This document shows positions 41,587 to 52,049 of a stretch of 64,000 nt of DNA, piece by piece (position 1 is the first letter of the stretch; every line of letters starts with the position of its first letter). The stretch is from CAZJUP01 sp964549275 (GTDB lineage: Bacteria; Fidelibacterota; Marinisomatia; Marinisomatales; TCS55), in contig CAZJUP010000008.1 of assembly GCA_964549275.1 (NCBI GenBank), positions 1-64,000 of the forward strand. The letters are read 5' to 3'. The notes below the pieces were generated by a model that did not search any database, was not told the origin of the DNA, and saw nothing but the letters and a program-made list of their open reading frames with translations. Both the position numbers and the translations under genes were made by a program.

Positions 41587-44500
41587 ATGAAAAAAGCACC
41601 AAAGACTTTTCTCTTATCCAGTCTAATTATCAGTACAATCCTTTCCGCGCAATCTTATAATGGTGGTAGTGGTACAGCAGAAGCGCCCTATCAGATTTCA
41701 AGCAAAACTGATTTGAAATATCTTTCTGAACACTCAAGTGATTGGTCGAAACATTTTATTCAAACGGCTCATATTTCATTTGAATCAACTGATTTTGAAA
41801 GTGGTGGCGATTTTTATAATAGTGGTAACGGGTTTATATCCATCGGCGATAACTCAACCAAATTCACCGGCTCCTATGATGGACAAAATTTTATGATAGA
41901 TGGACTTACCATCAGTCGTTCTTCTACAGATTATGTAGGCCTGTTTGGATATGCTCACAATGCAACAATTTCAAATTTAGGTGTTACCAATGTAAATATA
42001 ATTGGAAGAAATTATGTTGGAGCTGTAGTTGCGAATAATTGGGTTTCTACAGTAAACAATTGTTATAGTACCGGCTCCATAAGTGGCCGAATGGCGGTTG
42101 GTGGGCTTGTTGGTATAGTAAGTAGTGCTGGTATCGTAACACACAGTTATAGCAGTGCAACTGTTACCGGAACTTCAGATGCATATTATATTGGCGGGTT
42201 GGTAGGCAAGAATGAATCTAATATCAACACCAGTTACAGTGTGGGGTCTGTGTCTGGAAAACAATCCGTAGGTGGATTTGTTGGTTATAATGCTGGGAGT
42301 GATTTTACTATCTATAATTGCTATAGTACGGGTAACGTTACTCGGGAAAGCGGAGCAACAAATACTACTTTTGGAGGTTTTATAGGTAGTAATCAATATG
42401 GTTATCCTGTTCAAAAATGCTATTCAACAGGTAATGTAGTATATACAGACGCCACTGATCCAACAAACAAGGGATTCCTAGGTGGTGGAAGCAATTCCCA
42501 AACAACCCAAAATTTCTTTGACAGCGAAGTTTCGAACCAGTCTACCGCAAGTGGTGCCACGGCAAAAACCACATCACAAATGAAGACATTAACTACGTTT
42601 ACCGGCTCCTCCTGGGATTTTGTAGGTGAAACTTCAAACGGCACTAATGACTATTGGAACAAAGATGCAGATGGCGCCACCAATACCAATAGCGGGTATC
42701 CCTATCTTAGTTGGCAAAATATAACCATATCTTCAAAAACACCTTCCGCCAATGCGTTGGGAATAATTAAAAGTTCCAATATTGTGGTGCAGTTCAATAT
42801 TAATATCAATAGCGGTACCGTGGACGAAAACACATTCAATGTAGATGGGTCTATTTCGGGCCCTATTGCGGGAACATATACGACCAGCACAAATACGGTA
42901 ACTTTTAACCCTACTTCTGATTTTTTACCTGGTGAAACTATAAGTGTGACACTCACAAAATCCATCCTCGGTAATTTGGCTAACCCCATCACCTGGCAGT
43001 TTAAAGTGGATGTACCTTCAGGGCACGGCGGATTTTCAGATAATGGGCAAACTCTAAATAATAATTATAGTGCCCAACCAGCCTTTGGGGATTTAGATAA
43101 TGACGGAGATCTGGATGCATTCGTAGCCTACTTTCAGGGGCGTGGGAATAGGATAATGATGGGTGATGGGAGTGGTAACTTTACTGACAATAACCAAACC
43201 CTGGGTTCAGATAATACAGTTGATGTTGCTTTGGGGGATTTAGACAACGACGGAGATCTGGATGCGTTTGTAGCAAACTACTTTACCAGCTCTACAACGG
43301 GAGAACCAAACGTCATCTGGAAGAATAACGGAAGTGGCACGTATTCCAATAGCGGGACATTTACGGGTTATAATTATAGTATTAGCCAGGCTGTTGCACT
43401 GGGCGACTTGGACGGAGACGGAGATTTGGATGCCGTGGTTGCCAATGGCAGGTCTGGTAAAAGCCAAGCAAATAGAGTTTGGATGAATGATGGAAGTGGA
43501 AACTTTAATAACAACAGTCAGAGTCTGGGGAGTACTGTAGACTATGGTGTTGCATTAGGGGACGTTGACGGAGATGGAGACTTAGATATTTTTTTTGGCG
43601 GTTGCTATTATGGGAGTTATCACACAGTCTGGCTGAATAACGGAAGTGGATCATTTACCGATAGTGGACAGGATTTGGGTTCGAGTTGGACAAAGGCCAG
43701 AGGTGTTGCACTGGGTGACATTGATAATGATGGAGATTTGGATGCCTACGTTGCGAATGAAAGCAGTACAGCAAATAAAGTGTACGTCAATAACGGAAGT
43801 GGTATATTTTCTGATAGTGAGCAATCATTAGGCAGTTCGAGTAGTATGAGAATTTCATTGGGAGACCTAGATGGTGATGATGACCTGGATGCTTTTGTGG
43901 TGAATAATGGAAGTGCAAATAAAGTATGGCTGAATAATGGGAGTGGCACATTTACTGACAGTGGCGTGGATATAGGAGATAATAGTTCCAGTTGGGGTAT
44001 TGCCTTGGGAGATGTAGATGGTGACGGCGATTTGGATGCTTATGTAGCGAATAGTAGTAGTAGAGAAAAAGTTTGGCTAAACAATCCTGTACCGGATGTT
44101 GCCAGTGTAACTTCCCCTGTAAATAGTACCGTTTACAATTCCTCGTCCATGCCCACCACGTTCACCGGGCAAGCAGGAGATATATCCACCGGGAGCGGAA
44201 TGAATGCCAATTCCGCAACTTTTTATATAAAAGATACGGACAATTCAAATAAATATTGGGATGGAGACAGCTGGGAAAGTACTGAAACCTGGTTGGCGAC
44301 GACCCACGATGCCACCACGGATGGTACTGATAAAAATTGGACAGATAATGTGACTCTTCCCACTTGGACGAGTACCCACGAATATGAAGTAAAAGCAAAA
44401 GCATTAAATAAATCAGGGAATTTCTTGGAAGGAACGGCAGTGACATTTATTTATGATGATGGTTCCCCCACTATAACGGATGCCGAATGGCAGGACAGTG

Positions 44501-47500
44501 AAAGCGATGGGATCATTAACCGAGTTGTCCTGACTTTTTCTGAAAATGTGACCATTACAGATGGGAATGCCGGCGATGGATTAGATTGTCTTGGCGGGAT
44601 TGGAAATGGCGCATCCATAGTTAATGGGGACTATGCCGGGACAGGCACAAGTTTAACTATAAATTTAACGGGATACACAGCTGGCACTGGAATCGGCAAT
44701 GCCACTATTGTGTATGACCAAAGTGGCTCAAATACGATTGTGGACGCGGCAGGGAATGAAGTGGCAGATGATGCAACGCCAGCATCTTCAACGGATGGGG
44801 CAAATCCCATCGTATCCTCTTTATCTCCTTCAGACGGTGCCACAACAGTTGCTACAAACGCTAATTTGGTGATGACGTTTACTGAAGTGGTGGATGTGGA
44901 GAGTGGCAATATTACATTAAAGCTGGGTTCGGATGATTCCACAGTAGAAACCATAAATGTGACTTCGAGTCAGGTAACCGGTACAGGAACCACGACAATT
45001 ACCATTAATCCCTCTTCGGATTTATCAGAACAGACAGCTTATTATGTTCAGATTGATGCCACAGCATTTGATGATGCATCAGGAAACAGCTATGCGGGTA
45101 TTTCGGATGCCACAACCTGGGACTTTATGTCTGCTGATGAAACTGACCCTACCATGACCATATCCGCGATAGAAGGATTAAGTGGATTTTCATCAAATGA
45201 TGCCACTCTATCTTTGACGTTTACCGCCAGTGAATCAACCACAGATTTTGTTTTGGGCGATATTACTACAGGAAATGGATCTATTGGCAACTTTAAGGGA
45301 GGTCGTGCTTTAAACTTTGATGGTTCTGATGACTATGTGACTGTTGGGAATCCAGCAGCGTTACAAATGCCCACAACGTCACAGACGATGTCGATTCAAA
45401 CATGGTTTAATTTGGACGACACCGATGCGAGTGGCTATATGCTTTGTAAAGGAACTCCCGGAACAAATGGTTATTACATTAAAATTGATAAAAATTCTTC
45501 ATCGGACATAAAGTACGGCTTTGGGTTTGGCGATGCGAGTGTCCGATCTACCACTGCGTCAGAAACAGGTAGCTGGCATCATCTTTTAGCCACAGACGAT
45601 GGCACGACAATTCGCTTATATTATGATGGGGAAGAAATATCTACTGGATCGAGTGATCGCGTTGCTTCTACATCTGATAATTTAATTATCGGAGCAAGAT
45701 CCACTCTTGCGAATGAATTTGATGGTGCATTAGATGATGTTGCCATTTGGAACGATGCTCTGGACGCTGATGCTGTAGTGGCACTGTATAATTCCGGTAA
45801 TGGATTAGATGCCACTGCAAACTCTGGGAATTATGATGAATATGCAGATAACCTGGTAGGGTATTGGAAGTTCAATGAAGGAACAGGATCAACCGCATCA
45901 GATAATAGTAGTAATTCAAATACGGGTATCTTAGGAACGTCATCTGTTGGTGACGGGGCAGAACCGACTTGGATGACACCCAGCGTGATGGTAGACGGAG
46001 ATTTATATACCGCTACTTTTACACCTAATACGGATGGCGCCACCACCATCGATGTTGTAGCGAATACATTTACAGATGCATCGGGTAATAATAACTCACC
46101 AGCGACTCAGTTTAACTGGACCTATGACAGTACAGGTCCTACGATTTTAGGAACCACTGTTGCTTCAGACAACACCACAATTGCGGTTACATTTTCTGAG
46201 GCTGTTTTCAATGCCACAGGAGGGAGCGGTCCATTGGAAGCTTCAGACTTTGCCTTAACCATTAGCAGTGGTACTGCCACATTGGTCAGCGATACACCTT
46301 CCAGCATATCTTCAAATGGGAATGTGTACACATTAGGCTTATCCTTAAGTGGTACTCCGGATGGGAGTGAAACTATAACAGTAGTACCGTCTTCAACCAC
46401 AGCGATTTATGATGGGGTGGATAATGCTGCTTCTACTACACAGGCAAATAATTCGGTTAATTTAAACGATCAATTGTTGCCCACATTAACCGGTACATCC
46501 CCGGTAGATAATGCCACGGGCGTAGGTGTGAATGACAATATTATATTAACATTTAATGAAACAGTGGTAGCCGGCAGTGGCAATATTATCATTTCCACCG
46601 GTACCAGTAGTGATGGTGATTTTGAAACCATAGCGGTGGAGAATGCGAAGGTAAGTATTAGCAGTAATGTGGTGACTATAAATCCATCTGGTACTTTTGC
46701 CAGTTCTACAATGTATAACATTCAGATAGCGGCTACTGCCTTTGATGATGCATCAGGAAACAGCTATGCGGGTATTTCGGATGCCACAACCTGGGACTTT
46801 ATGTCTGCCGATGAAACGAATCCCACCGTATCCTCTTTATCTCCTTCAGACGGTGCCACAACAGTTGCTACAAACGCTAATTTGGTGATGACGTTTACTG
46901 AAGTGGTGGATGTGGAGAGTGGCAATATTACATTAAAGCTGGGTTCGGATGATTCCACAGTAGAAACCATAAATGTGACTTCGAGTCAGGTAACCGGTAC
47001 AGGAACCACGACAATTACCATTAATCCCTCTTCGGATTTATCAGAACAGACAGCTTATTATGTTCAGATTGATGCCACAGCATTTGATGATGCATCAGGA
47101 AACAGCTATGCGGGTATTTCGGATGCCACAACCTGGGACTTTATGTCTGCCGATGAAACAGCTCCCACTGTCACTTTTACACCTGCCAACGGGACAAACG
47201 GTGTAGAATTGAACAGTAACATTTCCCTCGCATTTAGCGAACCGATTCGAAACCTTGATAACAGTATCATTGATGACAATAATGTTGATGCTCTGATTAC
47301 ACTAATGGAAACCGATGCCAATGGCAGCAATATTGCTTTTGATGCTACGTTGGATACAGATAAAAAAGTCATTACCATAAATCCCACCAGTAATTTTTCA
47401 AATTCTCAAGTGGTGTATGCCGCTGTTGGTGCAACAGTAGAGGATGCCGCTAATAATACTGTTGCACCTGCTTCGGCAACATTTGTTGTGATAGCCAACC

Positions 47501-50500
47501 GGGCACCGGTATTAACAGAAATACCCAATCAATCCACAAATGAAGATACAGCCAAAATCCTGTCCTTATCCGCCACAGATGCTGATGGAGGTAACCTAAT
47601 TTACACAGTGGTTTCAGAGGAGAGCAATATTACTCCGACTATTGATGGAACGACCATGACCCTCACTCCCGCAGCCAATTGGAATGGGACAGGAAGTCTT
47701 ACGGTAATCGTTACAGATCCGGGAACTTTGAAAGATACGTCAGTTTTTTCTATGACGGTAAATGCCATTAATGATGCTCCAACAGAGTGTTCCATTACTT
47801 CCGAGATTGTATCTGAGGGTATGTCCGATGGTACTATAGTGGGTATTATGTCCGCCGTGGATGTGGATAGCGGAGAGACGTTTATTTACGATTTGGTTCC
47901 AGGTGACGGAATGAACTGCAGAGACAATGGTTTATTTAGGATTTCCGGAGATACCCTGAAAACAGCAGTAATCATCGATTATGAGAATAAACCCACTTGT
48001 TATATCCATATGGAAGTAAAGGATAAGGGGGGATTAACATTTCATCACGGACATGTCGTTACTATTACAGATGTAGTGGAGGGTATAACTCTTAGCCGAA
48101 CGACAGGGTTGGTGACAAGTGAAAAATCGGAAACAGATACCTTAATGGTTGCCTTGAAATCTGCCCCGGTTTTAGAGGTAAAATTACCTATTTCTTCTTC
48201 CGACCTAACGGAAGGAACCGTGTCACCGGATACCATGGTTTTTTCAGCAACAAACTGGAATAATCCTCAGGTTGTGACGGTCACGGGAACAGATGACAGC
48301 ATAAGGGATGAAGATATTTCTTATACCATTATTTTTGACAGCACCATATCAGCAGACCCCAATTATCATGGGTTAAAACCGGTAGATGTCTCGGTGACCA
48401 ATGTGGATGATGATCTGGGCGGTTTTGAACTGACTTCTGTTGATGATTTGGTCACAGCGGAAGCGGGTTTAACAGATACAATTTTTATTAAAGCACTCCT
48501 TGCTCCGGAAGCAGAAGTGCGTCTGCCTCTGTCTTCAAGCGACACAACAGAAATGAGAGCATTGCAGGATACTTTGGTCTTTAATCCGGAAAACTGGACC
48601 GAACTCCAGACTATAATTCTCATGGGAGTGAACGACCCCATGAGTGACGGTTCTGTGGAATATACATTGCTATTGGGACCTGTTATTTCTGCTGATGCCA
48701 ATTATAATGGAATTAATCCTTTGGATATTACAGGTGTAAACTTGGATGATGATGAGATAGGTATTTTTACTCATCCATCCGAAGGATTGGAGATAGCAGA
48801 ATCTAACGGAACAGCTACCTTTCGGCTTTCTCTTGGTTCTCAACCGTCGGCGAATGTCACTGTCAGCTTGACTTCCTCCGATACAACCGAAGGGGTTATT
48901 TCACCGGAAGAAGTCACGTTTACCGTGGAAGGTTGGCATAAAGAACAGGTGATTACCATCACAGGGGTTGTTGATAATATTGGGGATGGCGATCAATCAT
49001 TTACAATAGTGACTTCTCCTGCAGTTTCCGATGATTTGTCCTACAATGGACTTAATCCGCCGGATGTTTTATTAACGTGTATTAATGAAGATCCTCCAGG
49101 GATTACGGTTAGTCCTTTTACCGGTCTTTTGGTGACCGAAGAAGGGGGGACAGCCACATTCAAGGTGTCCATACTTTCTATTCCGAACAGGCCGGTTACT
49201 ATTGGACTGGAATCCAGTGACTCTGGTGAAGGCACAGTAAGTCCTGCTCAGGTTGTGATTACACCGGATAACTGGGATGTTCCGGTGACGGTTACAGTTA
49301 CCGGTGTGGATGACGCCGAAGATGATGAAAACGTCACTTTTACAATTATTACCGGAATGGCAGTATCAGATGACCAAAGCTATAATGGTACAAACGTCAT
49401 GGATGTGACGGTGACAAATGTGGATAATGACGGTCCCGGCTTTAATATTTTTCCCATCAGTGATGTGGCAGTCAGTGAAGATGGGAGTACCCATAAATTT
49501 ACTATCATACCCACAACGGAACCTCAGGGGTATGTCGTTCTACTGCTTTCTGTGTCTGACCCGACAGAAGCGGAACTATCAACAACTTGGTTGAACGTGA
49601 GCATGACTCCGGCACCCATTACGCTTAAGGGATTAAATGACGATCGCGTAGACGGAAATAAGACTTTAAAAGTCATTACTGCCGCCGCAATATCCAACGA
49701 TCAGAAATACAATGGTTTGGATCCTATTGATTTTTCATTCATCAATCAAGATAACGATTCCGCTTTTGTCAAAGTTGACTCCCAGGGAGGTTTAATTACC
49801 ACTGAGAAAGGTACCGATGCAGAATTCACCGTTTCATTAACCTCCAGACCTGATTCAGTTGTGATTCTTGCATTTTCTTCCACCGATGAGAGTGAAGGAA
49901 TCGTGGATCCTGGGCAGATCATTATTTTACCAGAAAACTGGTCTTCTCCTCACACGGTATCAGTAGCGGGTGTAGATGACAATGTGGCTGATGGCGATCA
50001 ATCGTTTACAGTTGTTTGCGCTCCTGTTATATCAAAGGATTTGAACTATAATGGATTTGACCCCGTGGATGTATCTGTGACCAATATGGATTATGAGCCG
50101 TTTTTGATCGTGGAAGCTCCATGGAGTCTAGGGACAGAAAATACCCTTAACTTTGGTGAAGTGATGGTTGCGGAAAATGTGAAGAAATCCTTCATCGTTT
50201 CCAACAACGGGAATGACAGTTTAGCAGTGGATTCGATTATAGTGGGGATGGATCCGTTCAGTCTATCAGGTGCCTCCCTGCCTTTTGTGCTCACTCCTGG
50301 TGACACCACTGCCTTTACCTTTACATTTCTTCCGGCAGATACTGGATGGGTAGTAGATACGGCAAAGATATTTTCTAATGATCCACTTAATCCTGTGTAT
50401 CAAATTATTGTCACTGGTCGTGGTCTTCCTGATGATATTCCTCCTGTTATTAACGAAATCACACAACCTCAGGTCGTGAATATGGGAGAAGACATTGAAA

Positions 50501-52047
50501 TAAGTTTCTCGGTTGGAGATAACACCGATATAACAGATGTGGTACTTAATTATGTCAGTGGAGGGGTGAATGATGTTTCTTCGGTTTCCGCTGTAGAGAC
50601 TAGCAGTAATTCCTATTCCGGTACCATAGACGGAAGTCAAACAAGTTTAACAGGTGTTGCCTATTTTGTCTCGGTAACCGATCGGTTTGGAAATATCGGA
50701 ATTAGTGATACCATGTCTGTACCTGTGAACTTTCCTGCCGATGTTCTTACAACAGATATAGAGGGAACAGCCTATCCCGAAGGTGTTCCTGAGGACAAGT
50801 GGCGCCTGATTTCTTTACCTACACATCTAGACAATGCTTCTTTGAGTAATACACTGGCCGATGAACTGGAGGTACCTTCTTCCGATGATACTTGGCGGAT
50901 ATATGCCGACCCGGGAAACTCCAATTGGACTTCAGCAGGATCTTTTGTATTAGGACACGGGTACTGGATTCAACAGAGAGTAGATTCAGAAATGCCGTTC
51001 AGTGTAGGTTCGGGGACTTCCGTAGATTTAACCGCTTTTACCCTGAATGTTCCTTCAGGATGGAGTCTTTTGGGGAATCCTTATCCCTTTGAACTATTGA
51101 TAGAGTTGGATGCTTCTGCATTTCACGGCCCTTTAACCTATGGGGTTGATGGAATTGAAGGATGGTCAGATGTCCAGACAACATTGAAACCATTCTTGGG
51201 ATATGCAATTTATAACTATTCAGAGTTTCCGACTCCCTTAACTTTGAAGCCACTGGTTTCGCCCAAAGTGAGTTTAGCCCGACAGAGCAGTAATCCGGGT
51301 TGGATAGTAAATATTGCCGTAACTCATAGAGAGTACGGAGACTGGTTTAACCGAATCGGCAGGAGGCCTGAAGCTTCGGAATATTTGGATATTTATGATA
51401 CACCGGAGCCCCCCGGGATAGACAAATTCATTTCATTGAATATGAATAGGGTGGAATGGGGAGTCCAATCGCCTATGAGCAGCGACATTCGTTCCACGGA
51501 TAAAGTGAATGGAATATGGGAAATGAATCTTGATACCCGAAACCTATGGGGATTCTTTCGCCTTTCATTGAATCATTCTGGAAGTCTGCCTTCGGAACAT
51601 AAGGTAGTGTTGTTAGACCGAATTACCCGACGAGTTTATGATGTGCTAGAAACTTCAGAGATTGGGATAAATAAAGAAAATGACCAATATTCCTATCCAT
51701 TGACCGTATTAGCGGGAGAAGCCTCTTATGTCGATTCAAAAGTTGCGACTATCCTGGCAGAAATTCCAAAGACATTTAAATTGGCACAAAACTATCCCAA
51801 TCCCTTTAATCCAATCACGACTATAATTTTTGACCTTCCGGTTCCGTCCCATGCTACTTTAACCGTTTTTAATCTAATGGGACAGGAAGTGGCTACCCTA
51901 AAAGAAGGCTGGATGAATATGGGAACACATCTAGTGACTTGGCAAGGGATGGATAATAGGGGGATTCCAGTGAGTTCGGGATTATACTTCTACATGCTGG
52001 AGGCCAAAAACTTTCGACAAGTAAAGAAAATGTTATTCATGAAGTAA
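41587..52047 (+). CDS. Giant multidomain T9SS surface protein (adhesin-like), 3,486 residues
   Basis: I chose ATG 41587 (AAGGA site, signal peptide ending SAQ) over 41551. Domains in order: GLUG-like repeats (about 28-318); Ig-like Big_5 (372-476); seven FG-GAP/VCBS repeats with Ca-binding DxDxDGDLD loops (478-835); Ig-like units including two near-identical ones (1076-1186, 1745-1858); a LamG/concanavalin domain between them (1237-1455); cadherin-like units (1971-2165); six Calx-beta-like repeats of about 110 residues (2165-2835); an ASH-like domain (2835-2948); and a T9SS sorting domain at 3395-3486 (YPNPFNPITT, SSGLYFYML, KKMLFMK). An exposed, calcium-stabilised adhesin or polymer-binding role is likely. 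The stop lies 2 bp before the right dut repeat. Confidence 0.85.
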   Translation: MKKAPKTFLLSSLIISTILSAQSYNGGSGTAEAPYQISSKTDLKYLSEHSSDWSKHFIQTAHISFESTDFESGGDFYNSGNGFISIGDNSTKFTGSYDGQNFMIDGLTISRSSTDYVGLFGYAHNATISNLGVTNVNIIGRNYVGAVVANNWVSTVNNCYSTGSISGRMAVGGLVGIVSSAGIVTHSYSSATVTGTSDAYYIGGLVGKNESNINTSYSVGSVSGKQSVGGFVGYNAGSDFTIYNCYSTGNVTRESGATNTTFGGFIGSNQYGYPVQKCYSTGNVVYTDATDPTNKGFLGGGSNSQTTQNFFDSEVSNQSTASGATAKTTSQMKTLTTFTGSSWDFVGETSNGTNDYWNKDADGATNTNSGYPYLSWQNITISSKTPSANALGIIKSSNIVVQFNININSGTVDENTFNVDGSISGPIAGTYTTSTNTVTFNPTSDFLPGETISVTLTKSILGNLANPITWQFKVDVPSGHGGFSDNGQTLNNNYSAQPAFGDLDNDGDLDAFVAYFQGRGNRIMMGDGSGNFTDNNQTLGSDNTVDVALGDLDNDGDLDAFVANYFTSSTTGEPNVIWKNNGSGTYSNSGTFTGYNYSISQAVALGDLDGDGDLDAVVANGRSGKSQANRVWMNDGSGNFNNNSQSLGSTVDYGVALGDVDGDGDLDIFFGGCYYGSYHTVWLNNGSGSFTDSGQDLGSSWTKARGVALGDIDNDGDLDAYVANESSTANKVYVNNGSGIFSDSEQSLGSSSSMRISLGDLDGDDDLDAFVVNNGSANKVWLNNGSGTFTDSGVDIGDNSSSWGIALGDVDGDGDLDAYVANSSSREKVWLNNPVPDVASVTSPVNSTVYNSSSMPTTFTGQAGDISTGSGMNANSATFYIKDTDNSNKYWDGDSWESTETWLATTHDATTDGTDKNWTDNVTLPTWTSTHEYEVKAKALNKSGNFLEGTAVTFIYDDGSPTITDAEWQDSESDGIINRVVLTFSENVTITDGNAGDGLDCLGGIGNGASIVNGDYAGTGTSLTINLTGYTAGTGIGNATIVYDQSGSNTIVDAAGNEVADDATPASSTDGANPIVSSLSPSDGATTVATNANLVMTFTEVVDVESGNITLKLGSDDSTVETINVTSSQVTGTGTTTITINPSSDLSEQTAYYVQIDATAFDDASGNSYAGISDATTWDFMSADETDPTMTISAIEGLSGFSSNDATLSLTFTASESTTDFVLGDITTGNGSIGNFKGGRALNFDGSDDYVTVGNPAALQMPTTSQTMSIQTWFNLDDTDASGYMLCKGTPGTNGYYIKIDKNSSSDIKYGFGFGDASVRSTTASETGSWHHLLATDDGTTIRLYYDGEEISTGSSDRVASTSDNLIIGARSTLANEFDGALDDVAIWNDALDADAVVALYNSGNGLDATANSGNYDEYADNLVGYWKFNEGTGSTASDNSSNSNTGILGTSSVGDGAEPTWMTPSVMVDGDLYTATFTPNTDGATTIDVVANTFTDASGNNNSPATQFNWTYDSTGPTILGTTVASDNTTIAVTFSEAVFNATGGSGPLEASDFALTISSGTATLVSDTPSSISSNGNVYTLGLSLSGTPDGSETITVVPSSTTAIYDGVDNAASTTQANNSVNLNDQLLPTLTGTSPVDNATGVGVNDNIILTFNETVVAGSGNIIISTGTSSDGDFETIAVENAKVSISSNVVTINPSGTFASSTMYNIQIAATAFDDASGNSYAGISDATTWDFMSADETNPTVSSLSPSDGATTVATNANLVMTFTEVVDVESGNITLKLGSDDSTVETINVTSSQVTGTGTTTITINPSSDLSEQTAYYVQIDATAFDDASGNSYAGISDATTWDFMSADETAPTVTFTPANGTNGVELNSNISLAFSEPIRNLDNSIIDDNNVDALITLMETDANGSNIAFDATLDTDKKVITINPTSNFSNSQVVYAAVGATVEDAANNTVAPASATFVVIANRAPVLTEIPNQSTNEDTAKILSLSATDADGGNLIYTVVSEESNITPTIDGTTMTLTPAANWNGTGSLTVIVTDPGTLKDTSVFSMTVNAINDAPTECSITSEIVSEGMSDGTIVGIMSAVDVDSGETFIYDLVPGDGMNCRDNGLFRISGDTLKTAVIIDYENKPTCYIHMEVKDKGGLTFHHGHVVTITDVVEGITLSRTTGLVTSEKSETDTLMVALKSAPVLEVKLPISSSDLTEGTVSPDTMVFSATNWNNPQVVTVTGTDDSIRDEDISYTIIFDSTISADPNYHGLKPVDVSVTNVDDDLGGFELTSVDDLVTAEAGLTDTIFIKALLAPEAEVRLPLSSSDTTEMRALQDTLVFNPENWTELQTIILMGVNDPMSDGSVEYTLLLGPVISADANYNGINPLDITGVNLDDDEIGIFTHPSEGLEIAESNGTATFRLSLGSQPSANVTVSLTSSDTTEGVISPEEVTFTVEGWHKEQVITITGVVDNIGDGDQSFTIVTSPAVSDDLSYNGLNPPDVLLTCINEDPPGITVSPFTGLLVTEEGGTATFKVSILSIPNRPVTIGLESSDSGEGTVSPAQVVITPDNWDVPVTVTVTGVDDAEDDENVTFTIITGMAVSDDQSYNGTNVMDVTVTNVDNDGPGFNIFPISDVAVSEDGSTHKFTIIPTTEPQGYVVLLLSVSDPTEAELSTTWLNVSMTPAPITLKGLNDDRVDGNKTLKVITAAAISNDQKYNGLDPIDFSFINQDNDSAFVKVDSQGGLITTEKGTDAEFTVSLTSRPDSVVILAFSSTDESEGIVDPGQIIILPENWSSPHTVSVAGVDDNVADGDQSFTVVCAPVISKDLNYNGFDPVDVSVTNMDYEPFLIVEAPWSLGTENTLNFGEVMVAENVKKSFIVSNNGNDSLAVDSIIVGMDPFSLSGASLPFVLTPGDTTAFTFTFLPADTGWVVDTAKIFSNDPLNPVYQIIVTGRGLPDDIPPVINEITQPQVVNMGEDIEISFSVGDNTDITDVVLNYVSGGVNDVSSVSAVETSSNSYSGTIDGSQTSLTGVAYFVSVTDRFGNIGISDTMSVPVNFPADVLTTDIEGTAYPEGVPEDKWRLISLPTHLDNASLSNTLADELEVPSSDDTWRIYADPGNSNWTSAGSFVLGHGYWIQQRVDSEMPFSVGSGTSVDLTAFTLNVPSGWSLLGNPYPFELLIELDASAFHGPLTYGVDGIEGWSDVQTTLKPFLGYAIYNYSEFPTPLTLKPLVSPKVSLARQSSNPGWIVNIAVTHREYGDWFNRIGRRPEASEYLDIYDTPEPPGIDKFISLNMNRVEWGVQSPMSSDIRSTDKVNGIWEMNLDTRNLWGFFRLSLNHSGSLPSEHKVVLLDRITRRVYDVLETSEIGINKENDQYSYPLTVLAGEASYVDSKVATILAEIPKTFKLAQNYPNPFNPITTIIFDLPVPSHATLTVFNLMGQEVATLKEGWMNMGTHLVTWQGMDNRGIPVSSGLYFYMLEAKNFRQVKKMLFMK
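44803..45143 (+). repeat. Internal repeat A of the giant gene (341 bp)
   Basis: This stretch matches 46819-47159 at an offset of 2,016 bp. I see two differences in 341 bp (44810 and 45135, both T versus C). It encodes one Big_5-type Ig-like unit, from SSLSPSDGATTV to ATTWDFMSADET. The last 77 bp (45067-45143) recur a third time at 46741-46817. Confidence 0.95.
46741..46817 (+). repeat. Partial third copy of the repeat end (77 bp)
   Basis: It matches 45067-45143 at an offset of 1,674 bp and encodes FDDASGNSYAGISDATTWDF plus MSADET. It lies immediately before repeat B, so the same 77-bp end occurs twice within 420 bp. Confidence 0.9.
46819..47159 (+). repeat. Internal repeat B of the giant gene (341 bp)
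   Basis: Near-identical partner of 44803-45143. The very high DNA identity, against low identity between the other Ig-like units of the same protein, points to recent duplication or gene conversion. Confidence 0.95.
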
Positions 52048-52049
52048 CA

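Larger units (their letters stand above)
37779..52049. mobile_element. Putative 14.3-kb genomic island between dut 3'-end repeats
   Basis: The segment between the two dut repeats holds four plus-strand genes: a TPR-HTH sensor, a stand-alone HTH protein, an exported beta-helix-like protein and the giant T9SS protein. Flanking genes on both sides are conserved housekeeping genes (ahcY-dut; groES-groEL). Direct repeats of the 3' end of a core gene are typical of insertion at that gene, with one copy completing the reading frame. No integrase or transposase is present. The mechanism is therefore unclear: lost integrase, action in trans, or recombination with a diverged strain. The boundaries follow the repeats; the mobile nature is inference. 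Confidence 0.6.

Noticed and set aside
43020..44090. Regularly spaced GATGGAGATGG-like motifs resembling a direct-repeat array or CRISPR
   Set aside because: The spacing and variation follow codons for DxDxDGDLD calcium loops of FG-GAP/VCBS repeats within one open frame; spacers are coding and not unique inserts.
44631..47387. Several minus-strand ORFs inside the giant gene, two nearly identical to each other
   Set aside because: They are reverse frames of the 341-bp repeat units. Their similarity only reflects the repeats on the coding strand.
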